Part shown: one piece after another, positions 27,087 to 36,097 of the stretch
Numbering within the stretch: the first letter of the stretch is position 1
How the letters are laid out: every line of letters begins with the position of its first letter
Origin: Polyangia bacterium
GTDB lineage: Bacteria > Myxococcota_A > Polyangia > Fen-1088
Reading direction: 5' to 3'
DNA length: 64,000 nt
Assembly: GCA_036268875.1 (NCBI GenBank)
Contig: DATATI010000055.1
Location: 1-64,000, forward strand
Made by a program: the position numbers and the translations under genes
The notes under the pieces: model-generated
What the model was told of the DNA's origin: nothing
What the model saw: only the letters and a program-made list of their open reading frames with translations
Databases searched by the model: none

Positions 27087-27680
27087 ATGCGTGTATCTGG
27101 GAATTCATTTTCGCGCGCGCGCCGTCGCGCCGCTGGCTTCACGCTGGTCGAGCTGATGGTGGTGGTGATCATCATCGGGATCATGTCGGCGCTGGCCACG
27201 CCGCTTTTGACCCGTGATCAGCAGACCGACGCCGGCCGCATCTTCGCCAGCGAGATCGCGCGCGAATTGCAGAAGGCCCGCTCGGAGGCGATCAGCACCC
27301 GGATGGGCGTGCGCGCCTACGCCTTCGCCGATCGGATCGAGTTTCGCAGCTACAAATTGGGCGCCACGCCAGGCGCCGCGCCGACCGCGCCGGCGGTGAC
27401 CGATGGGCTGCTGGGAATGGTGCGGGCCAAGACCGGCGTCGCCATCTGGAACGTGCTGGCGCCGACCGCGGCCGCCCCCGGCGCCGCCACGCTGACCACG
27501 GCGGTGTCCGCGCAGCTGGACCTTCTCAATCGCGGCACCGCGCAGCTCATCGGCTCGCCGGTGCCGACCAGCGCGGTCTTCTACATTCACAACACGAACC
27601 TGCCCGCCGGCAGCGAATACGGTTCGTACCGCATCGACGTCAACGCCCTGACCGGCTTCGTGACGGTGAGGACCAACTGA
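27087..27680 (+). CDS. fimT: Minor pseudopilin, GspH/FimT type
   Basis: About 197 residues. Short basic leader then the prepilin peptidase site and hydrophobic helix, RRRAAGFTLVELMVVVIIIG, with cleavage G|F and Glu at +5. FGlobular part: FASEIARELQKARSEAISTR is the usual GspH/FimT helix. First gene of the minor pilin operon FimT-PilV-PilW-PilX-PilY1. Start at 27087 (ATG); an in-frame GTG at 27048 directly follows the terminator and is less likely. Confidence 0.85.
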   Translation: MRVSGNSFSRARRRAAGFTLVELMVVVIIIGIMSALATPLLTRDQQTDAGRIFASEIARELQKARSEAISTRMGVRAYAFADRIEFRSYKLGATPGAAPTAPAVTDGLLGMVRAKTGVAIWNVLAPTAAAPGAATLTTAVSAQLDLLNRGTAQLIGSPVPTSAVFYIHNTNLPAGSEYGSYRIDVNALTGFVTVRTN

Positions 27681-28150
27681 TGCGCCGCCGTTGTCTCCAG
27701 CGCCGCCCGGCGCGCAAACCCAGCGGCGGCTTCACGCTGATCGAGGTGATGATCGCGCTCGTCATCGCCACCATTGGCCTGCTCGGCACGCTGGCCTTGC
27801 AGATGACGGTGATGAACGCCACCAGCAACAGCAACGACGCCGCCATCGCCACCCAGTTGGCCGAACAAGGATTGGAAGTGCTGAGCGCCCGCGTGGTCAG
27901 CGCCGGACCACCGGTGGTGGATCAACTGGCCGCCGCCGTCATCGACGGCTGGTCGACGCCCGTTTATCTGAATGCCCAGGGCCACAGCAGCGCCACCCCG
28001 ACCGTCGACTTCCGTTTCAAGCGCGAAAACAAGATCGTCAACCTGGGGTTCGCCAACCCGTACGACGTCTCGGTGCGCGTGACGTACAACCTCGACAACG
28101 GCAGCAACCGCTCCGTTCGCCTGGACCAAGAGCGGAGGAAGACGTGGTGA
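27680..28150 (+). CDS. pilV: Type IV pilus minor pilin PilV
   Basis: 156 residues. Prepilin signature GGFTLIEVMIALVIATIGLL (G|F cleavage, E+5) followed by LALQMTVMNATSNSNDAAIA and AEQGLEVLSARV, the PilV pattern of a helix with a 'Q..A..la..l.E..r' heptad. Its ATG overlaps the stop of the FimT gene (TGATG). Part of the pilus tip/priming complex that primes assembly of type IV pili with PilY1. Confidence 0.85.
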   Translation: MRRRCLQRRPARKPSGGFTLIEVMIALVIATIGLLGTLALQMTVMNATSNSNDAAIATQLAEQGLEVLSARVVSAGPPVVDQLAAAVIDGWSTPVYLNAQGHSSATPTVDFRFKRENKIVNLGFANPYDVSVRVTYNLDNGSNRSVRLDQERRKTW

Positions 28151-29340
28151 CGCCGGGACGCGCCTCCGAAACGCCGCACCGGCCGGCACCGGCCCGCCGC
28201 CGGCGCACCGCCGGCCTGACGCTGGTTGAATTGATGATCACCCTGGTCATCGGCGGCCTGGTGGCCAGCGCGGCGTTCGTCTTCTTCGTCGGGCAGCGCC
28301 GGGTGTACTCGACGCAGGCGAAGATTCTCGATATCCAGCAGAACCTGTGGGGCGCCATGGACGCCCTCACCCGCTTCGTGCGGTCGGCGGGCATGGGCCT
28401 CACCGGCTGCGTGAAGCTCGGCGACCCGCCGCCCGGCGGCGCCACCGCGCCGCAGACCGGCCTGCGCATCTATCAAAACGGTCCGCCGGGCGCGGTGTCG
28501 CGCCTGGCCCCGCTGTGGATCCTGAACGGCGCCAACGGCGCGCCCGACAAGATCACCGTCGTCTTTGGCTCCGGCTTCGGCACCTTCAGCGATTCGCAGC
28601 TGGGCGCGTCGGTCGCCACCGCCACCGACACCATCGCGACGCCTGCCAACAAGGGCGGGATCTTCCGCGCCGGCGATTTCGCGCTGCTGCTGGACGTGAC
28701 GGCGGCGCCGCAGGGGCCGCCGGTGGGCGATCGCGGCTGCACGCTGTTTCAGGTGACCAGCTCGAACGCCGCCACCGGCGTGCTGGGCCACGACGGCACC
28801 TCGACCTGGAACCCGACCATCAACATGGCCGGCTACGTTCCGTTTCTTTACGCCGGCGGCGCCGCCGGCTCGGGCGGCCTGCGCAACATCGGCACGCTGA
28901 ACTGGGTCGAGTTCTCCATCGACAGCACCGGTGCGCCGGCTGTCCCGCCCAAGCTGGTGATGCGCCGCCTGGACGGGATCACCGGCTCGACCGCCGCCGT
29001 CACCATGGCCGAGGGCATCGAGGATTTACAAGTTTCTTACGCCTGCGACAGCAACCCGGCGCCGCCCAACGGCGACGGCGTCTTCACCGAAGGCACCGAC
29101 GGCGCCGGCATGTTGACCGACGAATGGATGTACAACGTCGCCGGCGACGTCCCTACCGTCGATTGCAATCGACCGCAGGCCATCCGCATCACCTTGCTGG
29201 CCCGCTCGCACGATCCGGACACGCTGCTGACCGGCCTGCACACGAACGCCAAACCCGCCGTCGAGGACGGCGCCGCCGGCACCCCTGACACCTTCCGCCA
29301 CCGCGCCTTGACCACCACCGTCTTCCCAAGGAACCGCTGA
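28147..29340 (+). CDS. pilW: Type IV pilus minor pilin PilW
   Basis: 397 residues. Prepilin motif TAGLTLVELMITLVIGGLVA with cleavage G|L rather than the usual G|F, then AQAKILDIQQNLWGAMDAL-like helix with FVRSAGMGLTGC. The C-terminal part VEFSIDSTGAPAVPPKLVMR and AEGIEDLQVSYACDSN matches PilW, a large minor pilin. GTG start at 28147 overlaps the pilV TGA (GTGA) with GGAGG at 28134-28138; a GTG one codon earlier is equivalent. Confidence 0.84.
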   Translation: MTPGRASETPHRPAPARRRRTAGLTLVELMITLVIGGLVASAAFVFFVGQRRVYSTQAKILDIQQNLWGAMDALTRFVRSAGMGLTGCVKLGDPPPGGATAPQTGLRIYQNGPPGAVSRLAPLWILNGANGAPDKITVVFGSGFGTFSDSQLGASVATATDTIATPANKGGIFRAGDFALLLDVTAAPQGPPVGDRGCTLFQVTSSNAATGVLGHDGTSTWNPTINMAGYVPFLYAGGAAGSGGLRNIGTLNWVEFSIDSTGAPAVPPKLVMRRLDGITGSTAAVTMAEGIEDLQVSYACDSNPAPPNGDGVFTEGTDGAGMLTDEWMYNVAGDVPTVDCNRPQAIRITLLARSHDPDTLLTGLHTNAKPAVEDGAAGTPDTFRHRALTTTVFPRNR

Positions 29341-30020
29341 TGACTCTGCGTCCGACCAGGAATCCCCAGCGCGGCGCCGTGCTGATCATCGTCCTCATGT
29401 TGATGATCACCCTGATGGGCCTGGGGATGCTGGCCCTGTGGCTGACCAACGGAAACCTGGAGGTCAGCGGCAACATCAACCAGCGCTCGCAGGCACTGTA
29501 CGTCGCGCAGGCGGGCGTCGAACGCGCGCGCGCCATCCTGAACACCACCGCGCCCACGCTGGTCAGCAACATGTTGAAGGCCACCGGCAACCCGGAGGAC
29601 GACGTGCCGACCAGCCTGGACGCCAATGGCAACCCGGTCGGCGCCGGCGCGATCTTGATCGACGGCACCACGCCGGTGCGCAGCATCGTCTACCCACCGG
29701 CGTCGTTCGGCCGCACCGCCGGCACGGTGAACGCGCCGCGCACGCTGGTGATGGGCAGCTATACGGTCTGGATCCGCAACGACACCGGCGAATGCCGCCT
29801 GGGCAACTACACCACCGACAGCAACGGCGTCGTGGTGGTGCGCGCGCGGGGCCTGGCCCCCGACAACCGCACCACGGTGATCATCGAAGCGGTGATGGGT
29901 CCGTTGCCGGCCGGTATCGACCAGAACGGCAGCGCCACTTATTCGCCGGTGCTGTGCAATTTCGGCAAGGATGGTTGCGACGACAACAGCAACACAATCG
30001 GAGGGCTGGTTGCCAATTGA
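29340..30020 (+). CDS. pilX: Type IV pilus minor pilin PilX-like
   Basis: 226 residues. Starts RGAVLIIVLMLMITLMGLGM, a PilX/GspK-type helix (R-G-A/x-x-L-I-x-x-L) with no classical G|FTLxE site, followed by NGNLEVSGNINQRSQALYVAQAGVERARA, the PilX 'A..AA.aGle.A' pattern. TGATG overlap with pilW. Acts with PilV, PilW, FimT and PilY1 at the pilus tip. Confidence 0.82.
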   Translation: MTLRPTRNPQRGAVLIIVLMLMITLMGLGMLALWLTNGNLEVSGNINQRSQALYVAQAGVERARAILNTTAPTLVSNMLKATGNPEDDVPTSLDANGNPVGAGAILIDGTTPVRSIVYPPASFGRTAGTVNAPRTLVMGSYTVWIRNDTGECRLGNYTTDSNGVVVVRARGLAPDNRTTVIIEAVMGPLPAGIDQNGSATYSPVLCNFGKDGCDDNSNTIGGLVAN

Positions 30021-30074
30021 GCCGGCAGCCCCGCCCCGTCAGGTCCGCTTCCACGGCTCGCCTGGAAGTGCATC

Positions 30075-33000
30075 ATGACGTCCCGTCGCTGGTTCGCTCG
30101 CGTCTCGCTCTGTACGGCCTTGGCCTGTTACGTGGGGTTGGTGGCGCCCCTGGATCTTGTCGGCGTTCCTGCCGGCGTGGTCGGCGAACGAGCGGCCGAG
30201 GCGCGCGTGAGCCCGCTGTCGCTGATCGCCCGCCAGATCCACAAGCCGAACATCCTGGTGCTGCTGGACACCTCGGGCTCGCTGACCGGCGTGCCGGGCG
30301 GCACCTTCGACACGCCTGACGAGGTCGGCGTCGACTGCGACGACGGCAACAACTGCCGCGGCGGCGGCGCGCTGGGCGTCTGCGCCCAAAGCGGCAAAGG
30401 CTGTTACTCGGACGACGACTGCGCGGTGGACGCCACCTGCAAGGTCGACGCGCAATCGTGCGGCACGGACGCCGACTGCGCGCCCGCCCCTGGATCGTGC
30501 AACCAGCTCACCTGCAATGGCAGCAACCAGAACTGCGTGCACGCCGCCTGCTTCACCAGCAGCGACTGTCCCGCCTCGACCACCGGGACCTGCGTCGTCA
30601 CCCACAACGCTTGCAACCCGGTCAGCACCTGTTCGGCCGTCTATAAATGCACCTACGGCAGCAACACCTGCAGCAGCACCTCCACGCCTTGCGCCGCCTA
30701 CTCCGTCTGCCAGAACTCGTCGGGCGGCCTGTCATCGCAGCAATGCGCCACCAGCAACGATTGCCCTCTCAAGTCCACGGGCACCTGTTCGGTCGGCGGC
30801 GCCGCCTGCAGCTCCGGCAACGTCTCGACCTGCGCCAAGGTCTGTCCCGATCATTCCACGGTCTGCACCTCTGATTCCCAGTGCGGGGTTTGCAGCAAAG
30901 GCAGCGGTTCGCTGGCCGGCGGCTACTGCTCCGTGGGCAGCAATTGCAGCAGGAGCGGCGCCAATTGCTCGGTCACCTCCGGCTCGTGCAGCGTCAACAA
31001 CAATAGCTGCGCCCTCCCCCACTACACCTGCACCGTCTCGCAAGCCAACAATCCCTGTCTCAACACCAACCCCTGCGTCGGTCCGGCCAACACTTGCGGG
31101 CCCCTGCCCACCAACAACTGCGTCGCCCCCACCGCCGGCGACGTGTGCAACGCCGGCGGAACCACCACCAACGCCTCGCGCATGTGCCGCATCTCGCAGC
31201 TCAAGTGCAGCAAGGATTCAGACTGCACCACCGCCGGTGACGCCTGCGGCCCCGCCACCTCGCGCATCGTGATCGCCAAGCGTGTGCTGTCCGAGATCGT
31301 CACCAACAACAGCAACATCGCCAATTTCGGCTTGATGACGTTCTACCAAAACGGCTACTTCCCGTACTACAAGCTGACCGGCGCCAGCACCGTCAGCAGC
31401 AGCACGTTTCTCACCCAGGGCCGGTTGCAGGTAGCAAGCTGCTTCGACGCCACCAATGGCCCCGCCAGCACCTGCACCATCGACAGCGTCGTCTACACGC
31501 TGACCGGCGGCAACAACAGCTTGTACAAGATCGGCGGCACCGGGCAGCAAGTGGGCAACAACTGGTGCGGGCAATTCTGCGCCATCAGCGGCGCCGGCAC
31601 CGGCACCTATCAAGGCAGCTATTATTCGTACAGCACGCAGACCGGAACGGTGACCAGCACCAAGAGCACGCAGACCACCTACCAGGGCAAGAGCATCACC
31701 CTCAGCGGCTCGCCTTATCGTTACTACGATTCGTACCCCAACTATTACAACTCGGGGGCCATCGCGCCGCCCGTCGGCGTCCCCAACTGCGGCAGCTATT
31801 GCAGCTCGTCTTGCGGGGCGCGCTGGGACACGCAGCTGGCGCCGTTCCTGGACACCTCGGACGATCCGGCCAAGGCCAGCGTGATGGCGGCGGCGATCTA
31901 CAGTCGGATGCAGCCGGCGTCGTACGGCGGCCTCATCGCTTACGGCGGCACGCCCACCGGCTGCGCCCTGCGCAACGACGTCAGCTCGACGACCAACGCC
32001 AGCGCTTACGATTACATGGCCCTGGTGAAAAAGAACGACACGGTCACCTGCCGGCAGAACTACGTCATGCTGATCACCGACGGTGAAGCGAACGGCCCCG
32101 GCGACAACAGCTGCAGCTCGAACGCCTGCGCCGCCGCCGATCCACGCGGCGCCGGTTGCACCTGTAAAGCGGTGCTGGCCGCTGAAGATCTGAAGGCCGC
32201 CGGGGTCAGGACGCTGGTGGTTGGTTTTTCCGGCGACGTGTCGGCGGGCACCGGCCGCATCACCAACGACAACATCGCCCGCGCCGGCGGCACCGATCGC
32301 GGCTCCGACGGCGTGGCGCCTTTCGCCTACGACGCCACCAGCGAAGCCGACCTGCTGGCCGCCATCCAGGAGGCGATCTACGACGCCGCCAAGGGCAGCT
32401 ACTCGACGTCGCCGCCGGCCGCGTCCGCCGGCATTCAGCTGCAAGGCAAGATCACCGTCGGGACGTACGCCCTTGATTCGCGCGTGGATTTCCCGTCGTG
32501 GAAAGGCCACCTCATTGCTTACGACACCTCGGCCGGATCGCCGATGATGGTGTGGGACGCGGCCGTGCAGCTTGGCAACATGGATTGGAAGACCCGGCGC
32601 GTGTACACGTCCGATTCCAGCAACAACCTGGTGATGATCCAGGTGAACAGCAACGGCACCATCGCCAACAAGACCGCGCTGCACACGCTGGGCCTGGGCG
32701 CCTCTGACGACGAGGCTGAAAAGATAGCCCGCTGGGTGCTGGGCGATCCGACCATGGGCAACCCGGCCATTCTCGGGGCGATGGTGAACTCGACCCCCAT
32801 CGACGTGGGCCAGCCGGGCGCGGATCTGAATCCGGGCGGCATCGATTTTTCGAACAAGTACGTCAGCCGGCCGCACATCACTTACGTCGGCTCCGACGAC
32901 GGCATGGTGCACGGGTTTTACACCTCGGACACCGTGATCGGCGGCGCCGCCAAGCCCGCCGGCAGCGAAGCCTTTGCCTACTTGCCGCCCGAGATGCTGT

Positions 33001-34286
33001 CGACGGCCACCAAGATCTACGCGCAAGGCGGCCAGGTCGCCGATCCCACCGCGCACATCTTCGGCCTGGCCAGCTCGCCCAAGGTGAAAAATCTCTGCGC
33101 CTCGAACTGCACCGACAACGCCAAGGCGGCCTGGAAGACGGTGCTGGCGATGACCGACGGCTACGGCGGCAGCGAGACCTTCATGCTGGACATCACCGAC
33201 CCCACCGCCAACCCGCCGTTCAGTTTGATCTGGCACTCCGCCACCAGCCCGACCGCGTCGACGTACAACAACATCCTCGGCCAGACCATCTCGGTGCCAG
33301 CGTTCTTTTATTCTGACACGCCGACGCTGGACGACTACCGCGTGCTGTTCACGTCGGGATATCCGGTGACCGCGGCGGGCGCGAACGATCAGGGGCACTA
33401 CATCATCTCGGCGTCGGCGGCCACCGGGCAGATCCTCAGCCAGCAGAAGGTCTCCCCCGCCGGGGGCTGCGGCACCACGCCGGAGTTCACCATGCTCACC
33501 GACGTGGGCACGGCGCGCGACTATCAGGTGAAAAATCAGCTCTTGGCCGGCTACGCCGGCGACACCTGGGGCAACCTGTGGCGGTTCACGCCATCGGCGA
33601 CGCCGACGGCGGTTTTGAACCTGGGCTGCCAGCACCCGCTGCACTTCGCCCCCACCGTGGTGCAGCTGGACCGCGACGACGTCACCAACCTGCCGCACCA
33701 GATCTACCTGGTGCAGTCGACGAACTCGCCGCTCGACGACGTCACCAAGAACTTCGACCCGTCGCACATCGTGATCACGCGCGACATCTTCAAGGACGGC
33801 GCGGTCAGCGCCGATCAGACCTTCGGCGTCAACGGCACCGTCTCCTTGAGCGTGGGCGTGAGCCCCCAGCTGTGCGGCGTCTCGGATCTGTCGGGGACCG
33901 TCTGCCAGACGCAGCTGCCGTCGAACGCGCGCCCGCTGGGCACGCCGCTGGCGATCCTGAAGCAGGACGGATCGGGTTTCTTGATCCTGTCCAACTGGTA
34001 CGCGCCCGATCCGCAGGGCTGCAGCAAGGGCACCACCTACTTGCAGATCCACCAGGTCAGCGTCCCGTCGGGCGTGGTGACCATGAAGCAAGCCTTGCGC
34101 GTCAGCGACGAACCGGTCAGCAGCCCGATCGTCGCCGGCAACAAGATCGTCATCATCACATCGACCGGCCCGGTGGTGTTGAGCGGCAACGTCACCCAGA
34201 CCTTCGTGGCGGGTCAGTCCAGTCCGTCGATGGCCGGCGGGGCGGCCGAGCCCTTCAAGATTCTGGGCTGGAGCGAGTCGTACTGA
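30075..34286 (+). CDS. pilY1: PilY1-like pilus tip adhesin with Cys-rich insert in its vWA region
   Basis: 1403 residues, exported (hydrophobic N-terminus to ~35). A von Willebrand A-type start KPNILVLLDTSGSL (MIDAS D-T-S-G-S at 65-69) is interrupted by residues ~88-391, which hold 44 cysteines in short repeats such as DADC, SSDC, SNDC, DSDC. The vWA fold seems to resume at ANFGLMTFY (~417) and LITDGEANG (~668). From ~925 a PilY1 C-terminal beta-propeller follows: SRPHITYVGSDDGMVHGFYT, AFAYLPPEML, and a Ca-site-like LDRDDVTNLPHQIY. PilY1 promotes pilus extension, adhesion and surface sensing. It closes the minor-pilin operon. Confidence 0.88.
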   Translation: MTSRRWFARVSLCTALACYVGLVAPLDLVGVPAGVVGERAAEARVSPLSLIARQIHKPNILVLLDTSGSLTGVPGGTFDTPDEVGVDCDDGNNCRGGGALGVCAQSGKGCYSDDDCAVDATCKVDAQSCGTDADCAPAPGSCNQLTCNGSNQNCVHAACFTSSDCPASTTGTCVVTHNACNPVSTCSAVYKCTYGSNTCSSTSTPCAAYSVCQNSSGGLSSQQCATSNDCPLKSTGTCSVGGAACSSGNVSTCAKVCPDHSTVCTSDSQCGVCSKGSGSLAGGYCSVGSNCSRSGANCSVTSGSCSVNNNSCALPHYTCTVSQANNPCLNTNPCVGPANTCGPLPTNNCVAPTAGDVCNAGGTTTNASRMCRISQLKCSKDSDCTTAGDACGPATSRIVIAKRVLSEIVTNNSNIANFGLMTFYQNGYFPYYKLTGASTVSSSTFLTQGRLQVASCFDATNGPASTCTIDSVVYTLTGGNNSLYKIGGTGQQVGNNWCGQFCAISGAGTGTYQGSYYSYSTQTGTVTSTKSTQTTYQGKSITLSGSPYRYYDSYPNYYNSGAIAPPVGVPNCGSYCSSSCGARWDTQLAPFLDTSDDPAKASVMAAAIYSRMQPASYGGLIAYGGTPTGCALRNDVSSTTNASAYDYMALVKKNDTVTCRQNYVMLITDGEANGPGDNSCSSNACAAADPRGAGCTCKAVLAAEDLKAAGVRTLVVGFSGDVSAGTGRITNDNIARAGGTDRGSDGVAPFAYDATSEADLLAAIQEAIYDAAKGSYSTSPPAASAGIQLQGKITVGTYALDSRVDFPSWKGHLIAYDTSAGSPMMVWDAAVQLGNMDWKTRRVYTSDSSNNLVMIQVNSNGTIANKTALHTLGLGASDDEAEKIARWVLGDPTMGNPAILGAMVNSTPIDVGQPGADLNPGGIDFSNKYVSRPHITYVGSDDGMVHGFYTSDTVIGGAAKPAGSEAFAYLPPEMLSTATKIYAQGGQVADPTAHIFGLASSPKVKNLCASNCTDNAKAAWKTVLAMTDGYGGSETFMLDITDPTANPPFSLIWHSATSPTASTYNNILGQTISVPAFFYSDTPTLDDYRVLFTSGYPVTAAGANDQGHYIISASAATGQILSQQKVSPAGGCGTTPEFTMLTDVGTARDYQVKNQLLAGYAGDTWGNLWRFTPSATPTAVLNLGCQHPLHFAPTVVQLDRDDVTNLPHQIYLVQSTNSPLDDVTKNFDPSHIVITRDIFKDGAVSADQTFGVNGTVSLSVGVSPQLCGVSDLSGTVCQTQLPSNARPLGTPLAILKQDGSGFLILSNWYAPDPQGCSKGTTYLQIHQVSVPSGVVTMKQALRVSDEPVSSPIVAGNKIVIITSTGPVVLSGNVTQTFVAGQSSPSMAGGAAEPFKILGWSESY

Positions 34287-34305
34287 GACCCGGGCACTGC
34301 CGGGT

Positions 34306-34698
34306 TCAGAAATTTTTCCGTCGCTGCTGCCAGGCCGGCAAGCGATCGCCGGGCGCCGGCAAGGGCGGCGAGTCGGCGGTGGACGGGGCCGCGGCCGCCG
34401 GGTGGCGGGGCGTCGTCGGATGGATCACCGGCCGGGGCGGCGCCGGTGGCGGCGATTCGTCGTCGGTGGATGCCGGGAAGACTGGCTCCGGCGCGGCGAT
34501 CGCGGCGCCGGCGTCCGCTGCCGTCGTCGCGCCGCCGAAGACCATCGCCGCTCGCCGCGCGCAGCGATGCTCGACGCAGTCGAACCCCGGATCGCAGTCG
34601 ACGTGATCGGCGCAGGTCCCCGCCGCCCGGCGCCGGCACGACAGCGCCGGCAAGGCCAGCACCAGCACAGCGACGATCAGCGGGCGCAGACGACGCAC
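34306..34698 (-). CDS. Small Cys-rich putative lipoprotein
   Basis: 130 residues: MRRLRPLIVAVLVLALPALSC signal with a non-standard lipobox (A-L-S-C, lacking Leu at -3), then CADHVDCDPGFDCVEHRC, a mini version of the spaced-Cys motif in the neighbouring PilY1, then a Pro/Ala-rich tail. Starts with GTG. Convergent with pilY1, 19 nt apart. Composition outside the Cys motif is low complexity, so this could be a spurious frame, but signal plus Cys cluster argue for a real gene. Confidence 0.55.
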   Translation of the reverse strand: MRRLRPLIVAVLVLALPALSCRRRAAGTCADHVDCDPGFDCVEHRCARRAAMVFGGATTAADAGAAIAAPEPVFPASTDDESPPPAPPRPVIHPTTPRHPAAAAPSTADSPPLPAPGDRLPAWQQRRKNF

Positions 34699-34729
34699 CC
34701 CTTCAGCTTACGCTGCTCGGGCGCCGCCG

Positions 34730-35092
34730 TTAAGAATCGGCTTCGACGTGCGCGGCGCGGGTCAGCCAGCTGGCCAGCCAGGAAACGATGCTCACCACCA
34801 GCGCGCCCATGATCGCCGAGCCCAGCGACGCCACCGTGAACCCCGGCACCAGAGCCGCTGCGATCCCGAAGGCGATCCCGTTCACCACCAGATAGAAGAT
34901 CCCCAGCGTGAGGATGGTGATCGGCAACGTCAGCACCACCAGCACCGGACGAACGATGGCGTTGACGAACCCCAGCACCAACGCCGCCACCACCAGCGCC
35001 AGACCCGAGTGCACGTGCACCCCCGGGACAAAGTGCGCGCTGGCCGCCAATGCCAGCGCCGTGATCCCCAGATGCAGTAGAAATCGCGCCAT
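34730..35092 (-). CDS. Phage-holin-4/YvlD-like integral membrane protein
   Basis: 120 residues with four predicted membrane helices: LLHLGITALALAASAHFVPG, LALVVAALVLGFVNAIVRPV, LVVLTLPITILTLGIFYLVV and IMGALVVSIVSWLASWL. The FVNAIVRPVLVVLTLPITILTLG stretch is the conserved core of the four-TM 'phage holin' family (PF04020-like), a common chromosomal membrane protein of unknown role that is not necessarily phage-derived. Single gene, 31 nt before the small lipoprotein gene. Confidence 0.83.
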   Translation of the reverse strand: MARFLLHLGITALALAASAHFVPGVHVHSGLALVVAALVLGFVNAIVRPVLVVLTLPITILTLGIFYLVVNGIAFGIAAALVPGFTVASLGSAIMGALVVSIVSWLASWLTRAAHVEADS

Positions 35093-35156
35093 CCGCGCAA
35101 TCTAGCGCGGCCCCCGCCGGACGCCAATGCGCCGCTGATTCCCGGCTAAATTACGG

Positions 35157-36044
35157 CTAGATTTCCGCCAGCATGCGGCGGATGATCTTCGGCCGCCAGG
35201 CCAAGGCCTCGCGGCCCTTCGTCGACGCCGCGGCTTCGATGGCCGCCGACCGCTGATCGATGAGCTCGAACAGGATGGCGCGGTTGCGTTCGTCGCGCGG
35301 CGAACGCAGCTCGCGCTCGAGCGTCTGGCGCAGCACCGAGAGATCGTGGACCTCGCCCAGCATCGCGCCCAGCTCGGTCAGCGCCGGGCCGAGGCGCCGC
35401 GCCAGGTCGGGAGCTTGCCGGCGCAGCACCGCCACCTCCATGACCAGGCGCTTGACGGATTTTCGCAGGCCGTGCAGGCGTTCGGCGCGATCGCCGCCGT
35501 CGATGACGCGCAGAGCGGCGTCGCGCATGCGGCGGCGGGCGCGCTTGTACGCCGCTTCCAGGCCCTGGCGCAACGCGCGCCGGCCGTGACTGACCGGCCA
35601 GCGACACACCCGGCGCCGCCCTTTCTCCAGCGAGGCCACCACGTCGTTGACCCGCGTCTCGATGGTGGTGGGCGACAGGCGACGGCGCAGGCGGCTGCCG
35701 ATGTCGCGCAGACTTTGGTCAGCGCCGGCGGCCACTCGATCCGGGTTCTGCTCCAGCAGGCGGTGCAAGGTGTCGGCCTCGACGGCGACGTCACGGGCCT
35801 TGGACAGCGCCCGCGCCATCTCGCGCATCCAGCGTTCGTCGCGAGCGGCGGCCGAACCCACCTGGTGGTGCACCAGCTTGACCGCCGCGCGGGCCTTCTT
35901 CAGACGCGAGCGCACGGCGTGAACCCGCTCGTCGACGGACTGCGTGCTCTGCCGCCCGCCGTCGATGGCTTTTTTCAACTGTCCGCGCACGATGCGACGC
36001 ACGGCCTTGGCGACCGGTTCTTTGGCTTTGATCTGATAGGACAC
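35157..36044 (-). CDS. CHAD-domain protein
   Basis: 295 residues, helical and strongly basic. The CHAD signature appears as VHAVRSRLKKARAAVKLV (H-x-x-R-x-x-x-K-x-x-R) near the N-terminus and again as LHGLRKSVKRLVMEV, with HDLSVLRQTL, giving the two four-helix bundles. The positive surface binds polyphosphate; CHAD proteins associate with polyphosphate granules or act with CYTH triphosphatases, none of which is seen here. Confidence 0.87.
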   Translation of the reverse strand: MSYQIKAKEPVAKAVRRIVRGQLKKAIDGGRQSTQSVDERVHAVRSRLKKARAAVKLVHHQVGSAAARDERWMREMARALSKARDVAVEADTLHRLLEQNPDRVAAGADQSLRDIGSRLRRRLSPTTIETRVNDVVASLEKGRRRVCRWPVSHGRRALRQGLEAAYKRARRRMRDAALRVIDGGDRAERLHGLRKSVKRLVMEVAVLRRQAPDLARRLGPALTELGAMLGEVHDLSVLRQTLERELRSPRDERNRAILFELIDQRSAAIEAAASTKGREALAWRPKIIRRMLAEI

Positions 36045-36097
36045 GGGGTGGGAACGATGGCAAAACAGCGCGGCTTTGTCACGCCGGTAAACGCGCC

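Noticed and set aside
31218-34091. 957-codon open frame antisense to pilY1
   Set aside because: Typical of GC-rich third-codon bias on the opposite strand; no recognisable domain, no ribosome site.
34730-35092. Phage lysis holin suggesting a prophage
   Set aside because: This four-TM family is common on chromosomes; no other phage genes are nearby.
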